Origin: Pelodictyon luteolum
GTDB taxonomy: Bacteria > Bacteroidota > Chlorobiia > Chlorobiales > Chlorobiaceae
Assembly (NCBI GenBank): GCA_020721225.1
Contig: DYNE01000014.1
Coordinates: 1-47,728 of the forward strand
Length of the DNA stretch: 47,728 bases
Reading direction: 5' to 3'
Under the pieces are notes generated by a model, which ran no database searches, was not told the origin of the DNA, and was given only the letters and a program-made list of their open reading frames with translations. Below are positions 34,984 through 44,812 of this stretch, one piece after another. How positions within the stretch are numbered: the first letter of the stretch is position 1; every line of letters begins with the position of its first letter. The position numbers and the translations under genes are program-made.

Positions 34984-36441
34984 ATGGACAAAAAAATCAG
35001 AAAGGTTCTTGTAGCCAATCGCAGCGTACCGGCGGTACGGGTTATTCAAACATGCAAAGACAGAAAAATCCCGACAACGGCGGTTTACAGCACTCCGGAC
35101 CGGCTTGCAGCCCATGTGTTCATGGCGAATGATGCGGTTCATATCGGCGAGGCTCCGCCGATAGAGTCGTACCTGAACATGGAAAAGATTATCGCCGCCG
35201 CCATCAAGACCGGCGCAAACGGCGTGCATCCGGGCTGGGGCTTCCTTTCCGAAAATGCGAAGTTCGCCCGAATGGTGCAGGATTCGGGCCTGATATGGAT
35301 CGGGCCGAGCCCTGAAGTGATCCAGAAGATGGGCGACAAGATCGAGTCGAAAATAATTGCCAAAGAAGCCAGGGTACCCACCATCCCGGGCATCAATTCG
35401 CCGAACACCACCGAGGAAATCCGCAGGTGGATGCTGGAAGAGGACGTTGTGTTTCCGATTATCATCAAAGCCTCTTCGGGCGGCGGCGGCAAAGGGATGG
35501 TGAGAGTCGGCAACGACACGGAACTTGAGACCGCGCTGGCACAGGCCCGGTCGGAAGCGAAAAAATCATTCGGCAACGACGAAATACTCGTTGAAAAGTT
35601 TATCGAAAAGGGCAAGCACATCGAGGTGCAGATCATTGCCGACCAGCACGGCAACGTGCTTCATCTCTACGATCGCGAGTGCACGCTGCAGCGCCGCAAT
35701 CAGAAGGTGATCGAAGAGGCCCCCTCTCCCAGCCTCGACGAAGAGACCCGCAACTCGATCTGCGAAACGGCCGTCCGGCTCATGCGCACGATCGGCTACT
35801 CCTCTGCAGGCACGGTCGAGTTTCTGCTCGATTCTGCAACCGGCAAGTTCTACTTCCTCGAAGTGAACACCCGCCTTCAGGTTGAGCACGGCATTACCGA
35901 GCTGGTGACCGGCGTGGATATCGTCAGCCTGATGCTCGACATAGCCCAGGGCGAACCGCTCAGCTTCCGGCAGGAAAACATCCGTCCGAACCGCTGGGCA
36001 CTGGAAGTCCGCCTCAACGCTGAAGATCCTGCAACGTTCAACCCTTCATTCGGCAACATCAGCCGCCTGCACCTGAATCTCTATCCAGGAACCAGAGTTT
36101 CGCAGGGGGTCTATGAGGGCTCTGAAATTCCTCCCTACTACGACTCGCTGATCATGCTCCTGATGACAACCGGCCCCGACAGGGAAACCGCTATCATGAA
36201 GATGGACAGCATTCTCTGCCGGAACCTGAGGGTCGAAGGGGTCAAAACACTTTCGCCACTGCTTTTGAGCATCATCCGGCACCCGAATTTCATCAAAGGC
36301 GATTTTTCGACGCGTTTTATCGAAGAGCATATGGACGAGCTCGTCTCCATGTTCCCCGAGAACGACAGCGAAGAGGATGCGCTGAAAATCGCCAGATATG
36401 TAGCTGAAATTTCTGCACTTGGAACACCGAACTGGATTTAA
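34984..36441 (+). CDS. pycA: pyruvate carboxylase subunit A (biotin carboxylase)
   Basis: The 485-aa enzyme uses ATP and bicarbonate to carboxylate biotin on its partner. Family marks are VLVANRSVPAVRVIQTC, GVHPGWGFLSENAKFA, the glycine-rich ATP loop IIIKASSGGGGKGMVRV, DRECTLQRRNQKVIEEAPSP and the biotin-site FLEVNTRLQVEHGITELVTG. It ends 5 nt before the carboxyltransferase/biotin gene, so the two form a two-subunit carboxylase. The same fold serves acetyl- or propionyl-CoA carboxylases; the pyruvate assignment comes from the partner's carboxyltransferase domain. In the expected reductive TCA cycle organism it would refill oxaloacetate. Confidence 0.92.
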   Translation: MDKKIRKVLVANRSVPAVRVIQTCKDRKIPTTAVYSTPDRLAAHVFMANDAVHIGEAPPIESYLNMEKIIAAAIKTGANGVHPGWGFLSENAKFARMVQDSGLIWIGPSPEVIQKMGDKIESKIIAKEARVPTIPGINSPNTTEEIRRWMLEEDVVFPIIIKASSGGGGKGMVRVGNDTELETALAQARSEAKKSFGNDEILVEKFIEKGKHIEVQIIADQHGNVLHLYDRECTLQRRNQKVIEEAPSPSLDEETRNSICETAVRLMRTIGYSSAGTVEFLLDSATGKFYFLEVNTRLQVEHGITELVTGVDIVSLMLDIAQGEPLSFRQENIRPNRWALEVRLNAEDPATFNPSFGNISRLHLNLYPGTRVSQGVYEGSEIPPYYDSLIMLLMTTGPDRETAIMKMDSILCRNLRVEGVKTLSPLLLSIIRHPNFIKGDFSTRFIEEHMDELVSMFPENDSEEDALKIARYVAEISALGTPNWI

Positions 36442-36446
36442 CCAAC

Positions 36447-38477
36447 ATGACAAATTCCGTTTTCGTAAAACCGGGGATGAGCCCCAAAGAGATCGTTCAT
36501 AACGTTCGCAATCTGGGTGCGATTGCCCTGACCTCTACCGGCATGAGAGACGCCGGTCAATCGGATTATAAAAACCGGCTGAGGATTCGCGATCTCTCCA
36601 CCCTTTCTCCTCACTACAATGAGATGGGGCTCTTCAGTTCAGAGTGCCATGGCGGAGCGCGCTGGCATGTAGGAATCATGAACCGCCGCGAAAGCCCGTT
36701 CGACGAGATTGCGCTGCTCAGGGAAAAAATGCCGAACGTGCTGCTGCAGACGCTCGTGCGCGAAACCAATCTCTGGGGTTATCGTCCTTATCCGAAGAAC
36801 ATCATCGAGCATGTGATTTCCAGGGTAGATATCGACGTATGGCGCTGTTTCTCCTTCCTCAACGACGTACGCAACATGCGCACGGTCGCAGAAGTGGTCA
36901 TGAAGCGCGGTCGCCTTTTCCAGCCTGCCATTGCCTTTACCCAGGCCGACTGGACAACGAATGACTATTACCTGAAACTCGTCAGGGAGATCGTCGATCT
37001 TTGCGGCGGCACGGACGAAATCATTCTCTGCGTCAAGGATATGGCTGGAGTCGGCAGCCCGCGGCGCATGCATTCGCTCTTTGACGCCATCAAGCAGGCT
37101 TTTCCCGATCTGGTTCTGCAATATCACCGCCATGCAACCGACGGTCTTGCCCTTCCTGCGCTCCTTGCTGCCGCTCAGGCCGGCGCAGGCATCATCGATG
37201 TCGAAGAGGACTCGCTCACCCGCTTCTACGGCCAGGCGCCCCTCCTGAGCGTCGCCTCGTTCCTCGAAGAATCGGGCATGAACGTCCATCTCAACGTCAA
37301 AGCGGCGGATGGAGCGGTTCAGAAAGTGCGCGAATGGATCCGCCACTACGAATGGGCCGAATCGCCCTTCAAAGGCTTCGATCACGGCGTCCTTATGCAC
37401 CGCATGCCCGGCGGCGCCTTTCCAAGCTCCTTCGAGCAGGCGCAGAAAGGCGGCTTCCTGCACCTGATGCCCGCGATTCTTAAAATGATGTCGCTCTACA
37501 ACCAGATCGTAAAATATTTCGATGTAACTCCCGGTTCGCAGATCACGTGGGTCACCTGCAGCGGCATCGTGAACCACTACGACAAGGAGAGGGGCATGGC
37601 CGGAGTCAATCATGTCATCGATCTTCTGACACGGTTTGTCGAGGAAAAAAAGCAGGATTTCGATGCCATGCAGCAAGAAGATCAGAACGAACTGCTCCAT
37701 CTTTTCAGGGGCGCTCCGGGAGATTTCAAAAACCTCATCATCGGCAACTACGGAAAACTGCCAATGGGATGGCCGGCAGACTGGGTTTATACAAGCTGTT
37801 TCGGAGAGGAAGGTCGCGAGAAAATCGCTCAGCGCCATGAAGAATCTCCGCTGGACGCGCTTCCGGACGAAGATCTGAAACGCCTGCGCCACGAGCTTGC
37901 GGAACAGCTCGACCGCACTCCGAACGAAGAGGAGTTCATTCTTTATCTCATGCACCCGAAAGATGCCCTCGACCTCATAAGGTTCCGCGAAAAATACGGC
38001 GATGCACCGCTTGTGCTGCCCACCGATGTCTGGAAATCCGGTTTGCAGAAATCGGGCGACAAGGTCGAATTCGAATATAGGGGAGTTCCCTATTCCATCG
38101 AGCGAGTTTCGATCGGTTCGGAACATGACGGTGTCATTCACGCCGTCATGAAGGTCAACAACCAGATCCGGGTATTCAAGATCGAAACGCCTCGCGCCCG
38201 TAAAACCGAGATAAGAATGGCTAAAGGCATAACCGATATCGGCGCCCCGATCAACGGAACCGTCTGGCGTATCGGAAATCCGGATCGCGGTCAGGTCAGG
38301 GCCGGAGACATTGTCCACAAGGGCGAAGAGATAGCAAATCTCGAAGCCATGAAAATGGAGAATGCGATCTTCGCACCATATGACGCGCAGATCACCGAAA
38401 TCACGGTACGGCTCAACCAGATGGTAAAACAGGAACAGCTGCTTTTCGTTCTGGAAGAGGTGAAGGAACAGGATTGA
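36447..38477 (+). CDS. pycB: pyruvate carboxylase subunit B (carboxyltransferase + biotin carrier)
   Basis: The 676-aa protein has an HMGL-like carboxyltransferase TIM barrel (about 20-320), a conserved helical region, and a C-terminal biotinyl domain with the biotin lysine in EAMKMENAIFAP. Metal and substrate elements are recognisable but unusual. The N-terminal aspartate is in MRDAGQSDYKNRLR, where relatives have RDAHQS. CVKDMAGV is normal. The HxH segment reads YHRHATDG in place of the usual HTHDTSG. Together with PycA it makes oxaloacetate from pyruvate. An oxaloacetate decarboxylase alpha subunit is the main alternative, but no beta/gamma sodium-pump genes are present. Confidence 0.88.
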   Translation: MTNSVFVKPGMSPKEIVHNVRNLGAIALTSTGMRDAGQSDYKNRLRIRDLSTLSPHYNEMGLFSSECHGGARWHVGIMNRRESPFDEIALLREKMPNVLLQTLVRETNLWGYRPYPKNIIEHVISRVDIDVWRCFSFLNDVRNMRTVAEVVMKRGRLFQPAIAFTQADWTTNDYYLKLVREIVDLCGGTDEIILCVKDMAGVGSPRRMHSLFDAIKQAFPDLVLQYHRHATDGLALPALLAAAQAGAGIIDVEEDSLTRFYGQAPLLSVASFLEESGMNVHLNVKAADGAVQKVREWIRHYEWAESPFKGFDHGVLMHRMPGGAFPSSFEQAQKGGFLHLMPAILKMMSLYNQIVKYFDVTPGSQITWVTCSGIVNHYDKERGMAGVNHVIDLLTRFVEEKKQDFDAMQQEDQNELLHLFRGAPGDFKNLIIGNYGKLPMGWPADWVYTSCFGEEGREKIAQRHEESPLDALPDEDLKRLRHELAEQLDRTPNEEEFILYLMHPKDALDLIRFREKYGDAPLVLPTDVWKSGLQKSGDKVEFEYRGVPYSIERVSIGSEHDGVIHAVMKVNNQIRVFKIETPRARKTEIRMAKGITDIGAPINGTVWRIGNPDRGQVRAGDIVHKGEEIANLEAMKMENAIFAPYDAQITEITVRLNQMVKQEQLLFVLEEVKEQD

Positions 38478-38489
38478 TCGTTAAACGAG

Positions 38490-38511
38490 GGGGCGACCGG
38501 AAATTCGCCCC
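38490..38511 (+). terminator. hairpin after pycB
   Basis: GGGGCGA and TCGCCCC pair around an 8-nt loop, 13 nt after the pycB stop. Only a short pyrimidine stretch follows, so it is a weak candidate terminator. Confidence 0.5.
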
Positions 38512-38610
38512 TTCGTCAGGAAAACATACCTGATCACGTTCTGACCGTGATTGTCAGATCGCAAGGCAATCCCGCGGAATGAACATAAAAAAATAATGCA
38601 GTATTTTTCT

Positions 38611-38622
38611 TAACAATTGTTA
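38611..38622. promoter_or_regulatory. 12-bp palindrome upstream of sucA
   Basis: TAACAATTGTTA, a perfect palindrome, lies about 140 bp ahead of sucA in the 287-bp spacer, downstream of an A-rich stretch. It would suit a dimeric regulator of the 2-oxoglutarate dehydrogenase operon. The regulator is not in the window. Confidence 0.35.
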
Positions 38623-38764
38623 CCTTACCTGAAGAAACAGCACCGTCAGTGCGTGAAAACCAATATACTGCGTTGCATGACAGGCAGACCCCCCACATAT
38701 CCGCTGCTCTCAGCAGCATCTCTCACTACTCAGGGATTTCATTCCCGTGTAAATCGAAACAGCA

Positions 38765-41596
38765 ATGATCAAGCAGGAAAACAGCTCTTCCTATCTTTTC
38801 GGGGGAAACGCCCCGTATATCGAAGACCTTTATGAAGCCTATCTTGAAAATCCGGGTTCGGTTCCCGAAAACTGGCGCATGTACTTCGATGCCATGCAGC
38901 ATCTCCCTGCGTCAGACGGAAGCGACAGCCGGGACATAGCGCACTCGCCCGTTCAGGCATCCTTTGCCGAACGGGCCCGGCTGGGACCTATCTGCCGCGT
39001 TGTGGCGAGCCCCGATGCCGAACTTGGACGCAAACGCGTTTCGGTTCAGAAGCTGATCGCAGCATACCGCAACATCGGTTCACGCCGGGCTGACCTCGAT
39101 CCCCTCAAACGCCAGGAAAGACCTGCACTGCCTGATCTGGAGCCATCCTTCTACGGTTTTTCCGATACCGATATGGATATTGTTTTTAACACGAGCAATA
39201 CCTATTTCGGAAGCGAAACCATGCCGCTCCGGGAGCTGATCGGAAATCTCCGGGAAACCTACTGCGGGACCCTCGGCATCGAGTTCATGTACATCACCGA
39301 TCAGACCGGGAAACGATGGTGGCAGGCAAAGTTCGAAACAATACGCGCGAAACCCGATTTCAGCCCCGAGAGAAAAAAACACATCCTCGAACGCCTCACA
39401 GCCGCCGAGGGGTTCGAACGTTACCTCCATACCCACTTTATCGGCCAGAAACGGTTCTCCCTTGAAGGCGGCGACAGCTTTATTCCGGCAATGGACGAAA
39501 TCATCCAGCGCGCCGGGAAAGCCGGTGTGCTGGAGATTGTCATCGGCATGGCACACCGCGGTCGGCTGAATGTTCTGGTGAACATCATGGGCAAAAATCC
39601 GCTCGACCTGTTTGCCGAATTTGAAGGCAAACATGCCGGCGACCTTCCATCCGGCGACGTAAAGTATCATCAGGGGTTCACAAGCGATATCGTAACGCCC
39701 GGAGGCCCGGTGAACCTCTCCCTCGCCTTCAATCCATCGCACCTTGAAATCGTCAACCCTGTTGTCGAAGGCGCCGTCAAGGCCAGGCAGGTCAGACGAA
39801 GCGACCGGGACGGCTCGCAGGTACTGCCGATTCTGGTACACGGCGATGCGGCCTTCGCCGGTCAGGGCGTGATCATGGAAACACTCAACCTGGCTCTGAC
39901 CAGAGGATACGGCACCGGAGGTACCGTGCATATAGTCATCAACAACCAGATCGGATTCACGACATCCGATCCGAGAGACAGCCGTTCTACGACATACTGT
40001 ACCGATGTCGTCAAAATGATCGAGGCTCCGGTGCTGCACGTCAACGGCGACGATCCCGAAGCCGTCGTGCTGGCTGCGCAGATGGCTCTCGATTATCGGC
40101 AGGCATTCAAACGGGATGTCGTAATCGATATCATCTGTTTCAGGAAACTTGGCCATAACGAACAGGATACCCCGGCCATGACCCAGCCGCTGATGTACAA
40201 AAATATCGACAAGCACCCCGGAACCCGTAAACTTTATGCCGACAGGCTTCTCTCTCAGGGCATCATCAAGGCGAACGATGCCGAGGCGATAAGCAAACAG
40301 TTCCGCAAGGATCTCGACGAAGGACGCTACAGCGCCAATCCCGTACTCGTCAACAAAACCATTTTCACTGCCGAACCTGGCCCGGGCCGAACCGAAACAT
40401 CGGAAACCGGCGTACCTCTGACAGAGCTGCAGAGAATTTCAGAAAAGATTACGCGTATTCCCGAAAACTTCAGGATCCATCCGCTTGTTGAAAAGGTAGT
40501 GAACGACAGGAGACGGATGGGCCGGGGAGAACATCCGCTCGACTGGGGAATGGGAGAGCACCTTGCGTTTGCCTCGCTCGTGGCTGGAGGATATCCGGTA
40601 CGTATTACCGGTCAGGACAGCGGCAGGGGAACCTTTTCGCACCGCCATGCCGTCCTGCACGACCAGAACCGGGAAAAATGGGATTCCGGCATCTATATAC
40701 CGCTGCAGAACGTTACGGATAACCAGGCGCCATTCACCGTCATTGATTCGGTTCTCTCGGAAGAGGCCGTGCTTGGTTTCGAATACGGATACTCCATTTC
40801 GGCACCCGATACGCTGGTGATCTGGGAAGCCCAGTTCGGCGACTTCGCCAATGGAGCCCAGGTACTGATCGACCAGTTCATCACATCGGGAGAGGTCAAA
40901 TGGGGTCTTGCCTCCGGCCTCACCCTCATGCTCCCCCACGGCTATGAAGGCCAGGGGCCGGAACACTCTTCGGCACGGCCGGAGCGATTCCTGCAACTGT
41001 GCGCCGAAAACAACATACAGGTCTGTCAGCCGACTACGCCAGCCCAGATATTCCATCTGCTGCGCCGCCAGATGACGGCAATGGCTCTCAAGCCCCTGGT
41101 GATCCTTACGCCGAAATCGCTGCTCAGAAACAAGGAGGCGGTTTCAAGACTCGACGAACTGTCGGAGGGACATTTCAGGAACATCATCGGCGATCCGGCT
41201 GCCGATCCGAAAAAAATCACGAGATTGCTGGCCTGCTCCGGCAAAATATACTATGACCTCCTGAACCGCCGACGGGAAAACACCATGGAAAACGCAGCGG
41301 TCATCCGCGTCGAACAGCTCTACCCTTTCCCTTTCGAAGAGTTCTCCGCAGAGATCCGGCGCTACCCTGGGCTGAAGGAAATCGTCTGGTGCCAGGATGA
41401 GCCGAAAAATCAGGGCTACTGGCGTTTTCTCCAGCATTATATCATGAATGCCATGATCCCGGGGCAGCAGTTCGGTTACGCCGGCCGTCCTGCATCGGCA
41501 TCTACAGCATGCGGTTACGCCGCCATGCATGCACTGCAGCAGCAGGCACTGCTCGATCAGGCCTACGGCGAGTTCAGCGTTTTTTACAACAAATAA
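38765..41596 (+). CDS. sucA: 2-oxoglutarate dehydrogenase E1 component
   Basis: The 943-aa thiamine-diphosphate enzyme decarboxylates 2-oxoglutarate and passes the succinyl group to E2. The opening SSYLFGGNAPYIEDLYEAYL is the typical E1o N-terminus. Active-site regions follow: IGMAHRGRLNVLVNIMGK, HGDAAFAGQGVIMETLNLA with NNQIGFTTSDPR (ThDP/Mg site), GQDSGRGTFSHRHAVLHDQ, LPHGYEGQGPEHSSARPERFLQ (quoted in part) and WCQDEPKNQGYW. Length matches the family (about 930). It is the first gene of sucA-sucB-lpdA with 9- and 13-nt gaps. A full oxidative 2-oxoglutarate dehydrogenase would be unexpected in an obligate reductive-TCA autotroph. Confidence 0.95.
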   Translation: MIKQENSSSYLFGGNAPYIEDLYEAYLENPGSVPENWRMYFDAMQHLPASDGSDSRDIAHSPVQASFAERARLGPICRVVASPDAELGRKRVSVQKLIAAYRNIGSRRADLDPLKRQERPALPDLEPSFYGFSDTDMDIVFNTSNTYFGSETMPLRELIGNLRETYCGTLGIEFMYITDQTGKRWWQAKFETIRAKPDFSPERKKHILERLTAAEGFERYLHTHFIGQKRFSLEGGDSFIPAMDEIIQRAGKAGVLEIVIGMAHRGRLNVLVNIMGKNPLDLFAEFEGKHAGDLPSGDVKYHQGFTSDIVTPGGPVNLSLAFNPSHLEIVNPVVEGAVKARQVRRSDRDGSQVLPILVHGDAAFAGQGVIMETLNLALTRGYGTGGTVHIVINNQIGFTTSDPRDSRSTTYCTDVVKMIEAPVLHVNGDDPEAVVLAAQMALDYRQAFKRDVVIDIICFRKLGHNEQDTPAMTQPLMYKNIDKHPGTRKLYADRLLSQGIIKANDAEAISKQFRKDLDEGRYSANPVLVNKTIFTAEPGPGRTETSETGVPLTELQRISEKITRIPENFRIHPLVEKVVNDRRRMGRGEHPLDWGMGEHLAFASLVAGGYPVRITGQDSGRGTFSHRHAVLHDQNREKWDSGIYIPLQNVTDNQAPFTVIDSVLSEEAVLGFEYGYSISAPDTLVIWEAQFGDFANGAQVLIDQFITSGEVKWGLASGLTLMLPHGYEGQGPEHSSARPERFLQLCAENNIQVCQPTTPAQIFHLLRRQMTAMALKPLVILTPKSLLRNKEAVSRLDELSEGHFRNIIGDPAADPKKITRLLACSGKIYYDLLNRRRENTMENAAVIRVEQLYPFPFEEFSAEIRRYPGLKEIVWCQDEPKNQGYWRFLQHYIMNAMIPGQQFGYAGRPASASTACGYAAMHALQQQALLDQAYGEFSVFYNK

Positions 41597-41605
41597 CATC
41601 CACAA

Positions 41606-42853
41606 ATGGCAATAATCGATGTCACCATATCCCAGTTGTCGGAATCGGTTTCCGAAGCGACTCTGCTGAACTGGAAAAAACAGCCAGGAGATGCCGTTGC
41701 CGAAGATGAAATTCTGTTCGAAGTCGAAACAGACAAAGTGGTATTCGATGTCCCGTCACCATCATCCGGAATTCTCTTTGAAATTCTTGTCGGAGACGGA
41801 GGAACAATCGTTCCCGGACAGGTACTTGCGAGAATCGACAGCGAAGGTACCCCGGCGGCAGCTCCATCGGCGCCCGTTGAAGAACCGGAAACCGAAGCAG
41901 GAGCAACGTCGCATCCTTCGGAACAGCAATCTCAGGCGGCAACCCCCTTCGCCATGCCATCGGCCGCCAGAATCATGGCGGAAAGCGGCTTGAATGCCCG
42001 TGAGGTGCCAGGCACAGGAAAACAGGGCAGAATCACCAAGGGCGACGTTCTGGCCGCAATTGCAGCCGGAGCGGAACCAGCCGCGCCGGTACCGGCTTCG
42101 ACACAGAAGATCCTGCCTGTCGAGGCATATCGGGAAACTCCCCTGACAACCGACCGCCCCGAACAGCGCGTACCGATGACCCGGCTCAGGGCACGCATTG
42201 CCGAAAGGCTCCTGCAATCCCAGTCCACGAACGCCATTCTCACGACCTTCAACGAAGTCAACATGCAGCCGGTCATCGATCTGCGGAACCGTTACAGGGA
42301 AGCGTTCGAAAAAGAACACGGCGTCAAACTCGGATTCATGTCATTCTTCGTAAAGGCTGTGGTGCATGCCCTGAGGAAGTATCCGGTACTGAACGCATCG
42401 GTTGACGGCAAGGATATCATCTATCACGGCTATTTCGACATCGGGGTCGCAGTCAGCTCTCCAAGAGGCCTTGTCGTTCCTGTCCTGCGCAACGCCGACC
42501 AGATGAGCATAGCTGAAATCGAACGGAAAATCGCAGACTTCTCCACGAAAGCCAGGCTCGGAACGCTTTCGCTCGAAGAACTGAGCGGAGGCACCTTCTC
42601 TGTTTCAAACGGCGGCGTGTTCGGATCGATGCTCTCGACACCCATCATCAACCCGCCCCAATCGGCGATTCTCGGCATCCATGCAACCAAAGAAAGGCCT
42701 GTTGTTGAAAACGGAGAAATCGTGATCCGTCCGATGAACTACCTTGCCATGTCCTACGACCACCGTATTATCGACGGCAAGGAAGCCGTCCTCGGCCTTG
42801 TTGCAATCAAGGATGCGCTGGAAGACCCTGCGCGTCTCCTCCTCGATCTTTAA
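41606..42853 (+). CDS. sucB: dihydrolipoamide succinyltransferase (E2)
   Basis: The 415-aa protein has a lipoyl domain at 1-80 with the lipoylated lysine in [13 protein letters not shown]. An Ala/Pro/Glu-rich linker follows, then a peripheral-subunit-binding domain ([20 protein letters not shown]) near 115-150 and a catalytic domain from about 190. The active-site histidine and aspartate are in [13 protein letters not shown] near the end. It transfers succinyl groups from lipoamide to CoA and forms the core of the complex. It starts 9 nt after sucA. The VP(M)[12 protein letters not shown] segment fits E2o; E2p is less likely because sucA is an E1o. Confidence 0.95.
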   Translation: MAIIDVTISQLSESVSEATLLNWKKQPGDAVAEDEILFEVETDKVVFDVPSPSSGILFEILVGDGGTIVPGQVLARIDSEGTPAAAPSAPVEEPETEAGATSHPSEQQSQAATPFAMPSAARIMAESGLNAREVPGTGKQGRITKGDVLAAIAAGAEPAAPVPASTQKILPVEAYRETPLTTDRPEQRVPMTRLRARIAERLLQSQSTNAILTTFNEVNMQPVIDLRNRYREAFEKEHGVKLGFMSFFVKAVVHALRKYPVLNASVDGKDIIYHGYFDIGVAVSSPRGLVVPVLRNADQMSIAEIERKIADFSTKARLGTLSLEELSGGTFSVSNGGVFGSMLSTPIINPPQSAILGIHATKERPVVENGEIVIRPMNYLAMSYDHRIIDGKEAVLGLVAIKDALEDPARLLLDL

Positions 42854-42866
42854 GCGAAAACATATC

Positions 42867-44303
42867 ATGACCAGGAAATTCGACATTCTCGTTATCGGCG
42901 CAGGACCAGGCGGCTATATAGCGGCAATCCGCGCGGCACAGCTTGGGTTTTCCGTTGCCTGCTGTGAATTCAACGCATACGACAGCCAGGAGCATGAACC
43001 CAGGCTCGGCGGCACCTGCCTAAACGCCGGCTGCATTCCCCTGAAAGCGCTTGTCGCCTCCTCCGAGGCCTATGAAAAAACAGCGCACAGCCTCTCAAGC
43101 CATGGCATCACCGTCAACGGTGTCACTATCGACGTGGCCAGGATGCAGCAGCGCAAAGAGGAAATCGTCACAAGAATGACCGGCGGCATCCAGTTCCTCT
43201 TCAGGAAGAACAAGATCACCCTGCTCAAAGGGCAGGCATCCTTTGCTGGCAAAACCGAAACAGGCTTCCGGATAACCATAGGCGGCAACGATGGCAAGGA
43301 AGATGTCGTTGCACAGAAAGTCATTATAGCTACAGGCTCGAAAGCCCGGCACATTCCCAACGTAAAGGTCGATAACGTCACGATCTGCGATAACGAAGGC
43401 GCACTGAAATTCACCGAAGCCCCGAAAAAACTCGGGGTGATCGGCGCAGGGGTGATCGGGCTCGAACTGGGTTCTGTCTGGCGACGACTTGGCGCCGAAG
43501 TCACCGTGCTTGAAGTCATGCCGTCATTTCTCGGAAGCGCCGACGAAAGCGTATCGAGGGAAGCTGCAAAACTCTTTCTCAAGCAGGGACTCCGCATCAA
43601 ACTCGGCGTCCGGATAGGTCAGGCAAAGCTTACAGAGCAAGGCATCAGCATCGCCTTTACGGACGATCAGGGAGCCGAACATCTGCTCGAGTGCGACAAG
43701 CTCATCGTCTCCGTAGGACGTGTACCGAATACCGATCACCTCAACCTGGAAGCTGTCGGACTGCAGACCGACGAACGGGGATTCATTCCGGTCAACGACC
43801 ACTGCGCAACGGCGGCGCCAGGCATCTTTGCGATCGGAGATGTCGTCAGGGGGCCCATGCTTGCGCACAAGGCCGAAGATGAAGGAGTCATGGTAGCCGA
43901 ACTGCTTGCCGGCCAGAAGCCGCACATCGATTACAACACCATACCATGGGTCATCTACACGACTCCTGAAATCGCCTGGGTAGGAAAAACCGAGCAGCAG
44001 CTCCGAAGCGAAGGACATGACTACAAAACCGGTATGTTCCCCTTTGCCGCCAACGGAAGGGCTCTCGGGCTGGGCGACGTCGAAGGGTTCGTCAAAATGC
44101 TTGCCGACGGGAAAACCGACGAAATTCTCGGTGTGCACATCATCGGAGTCAATGCTTCCGACCTTATTGCCGAAGCCGCTCTGGCCATGGAGTTCAGGGC
44201 GTCATCCGAAGACATAGCACGGACCTGCCATCCCCATCCGAGCCTTTCGGAAGCCATACGGGAAGCCGCTCTGGCCATCGATAAAAGGGCTTTGAACATG
44301 TAA
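42867..44303 (+). CDS. lpdA: dihydrolipoamide dehydrogenase (E3)
   Basis: The 478-aa flavoprotein reoxidises dihydrolipoamide with NAD+. The FAD site is FDILVIGAGPGGYIAAIRAA and the redox disulfide is in GGTCLNAGCIPLK. The NAD site is KLGVIGAGVIGLELGSVWRR, the second FAD motif is GIFAIGDVVRGPMLAHKAED, and the C-terminal dimer-interface His-Glu pair is in CHPHPSLSEAIREA. ATG 42867 puts the FAD motif 8 residues from the start; the longer frame overlaps sucB. It is the third gene of the operon. Its stop codon TAA coincides with the first bases of a repeat element. Confidence 0.97.
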   Translation: MTRKFDILVIGAGPGGYIAAIRAAQLGFSVACCEFNAYDSQEHEPRLGGTCLNAGCIPLKALVASSEAYEKTAHSLSSHGITVNGVTIDVARMQQRKEEIVTRMTGGIQFLFRKNKITLLKGQASFAGKTETGFRITIGGNDGKEDVVAQKVIIATGSKARHIPNVKVDNVTICDNEGALKFTEAPKKLGVIGAGVIGLELGSVWRRLGAEVTVLEVMPSFLGSADESVSREAAKLFLKQGLRIKLGVRIGQAKLTEQGISIAFTDDQGAEHLLECDKLIVSVGRVPNTDHLNLEAVGLQTDERGFIPVNDHCATAAPGIFAIGDVVRGPMLAHKAEDEGVMVAELLAGQKPHIDYNTIPWVIYTTPEIAWVGKTEQQLRSEGHDYKTGMFPFAANGRALGLGDVEGFVKMLADGKTDEILGVHIIGVNASDLIAEAALAMEFRASSEDIARTCHPHPSLSEAIREAALAIDKRALNM

Positions 44304-44667
44304 TTCCGATACAAATATGCAGTTATATTAACCGCGACAATCCTGAAATTCCTTCCCATTAACAAACAGACGCCTGTTTTACCCGGTTTTACTGTTCAAA
44401 ACAGGCGTCAATTCGTGTAAATCCGTGTAAATTCGTGGGCAGAAAAAGGAGTATCGCTTCGCGTGAGTATCAGTCGGGTACGCCCGGGCGTATCATTCGC
44501 CCCGCGAATGGGAGTATCATGCGCCGCGCGGCTTCAGATTATTTTCTTTCTCCACCTCCCAGCTTCTTCCGCGAAGCGATACTCCAGCAATGCGAAGCAA
44601 GCTATACTCCGCGATGTAACAGCGAGCATACTCCCGAGCACGAAGTGCTCGATACTCCCCTGACCCC
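44301..44667 (-). mobile_element. MITE-like repeat element, one end only (copy B)
   Basis: The element starts TAATTCCGATACAAATATGC exactly at the lpdA stop codon. It continues with the inverted GCGACAATCCTGAAATTCC segment seen in copies A1 and C, then two ATACTC-hairpin arrays (44448-44532 and 44571-44659). The opposite terminus is not found, so it is truncated or diverged. No gene is inside. Confidence 0.6.
44448..44659. repeat. arrays of short hairpins separated by GAGTAT/ATACTC
   Basis: A constant word (GGAGTAT, or ATACTCC on the other strand) alternates with short palindromes of different sequence. One is perfect: CGAGCAC-GAA-GTGCTCG (44635-44651). Others are GCGCCGCGCGGC-like, CATTCGCCCCGCGAATG-like and CGCTTCGCG. 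The orientation of the constant word flips in the middle. Similar arrays are at 29534-29563, 29738-29806, 45654-45745 and 45853-45916. Confidence 0.7.
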
Positions 44668-44812
44668 GTTACGCGATCTTCCCATTCATCGTCGTATGGC
44701 CTTGGACCATGAGTGCCTGAACGAACTGAAATTTCACGGACTTTCCGGTTGAATAAAACCGGAAAAAGTGTTGCTTGTATCAGCACAACCCTGAACCTAA
44801 CCTCGCAGTACC
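44668..44812 (+). promoter_or_regulatory. spacer ahead of the nuclease gene, with a hairpin
   Basis: TTTCCGGTT-GAATAA-AACCGGAAA (44742-44765) is a perfect 9-bp stem between the repeat element and the nuclease gene. No T run follows, so it is more likely a repeat or leader structure than a terminator. The nuclease has no clear ribosome site. Confidence 0.4.

Noticed and set aside
36639-38318. 559-codon open frame opposite pycB
   Set aside because: It is antisense to pycB, which has intact carboxyltransferase and biotin motifs.
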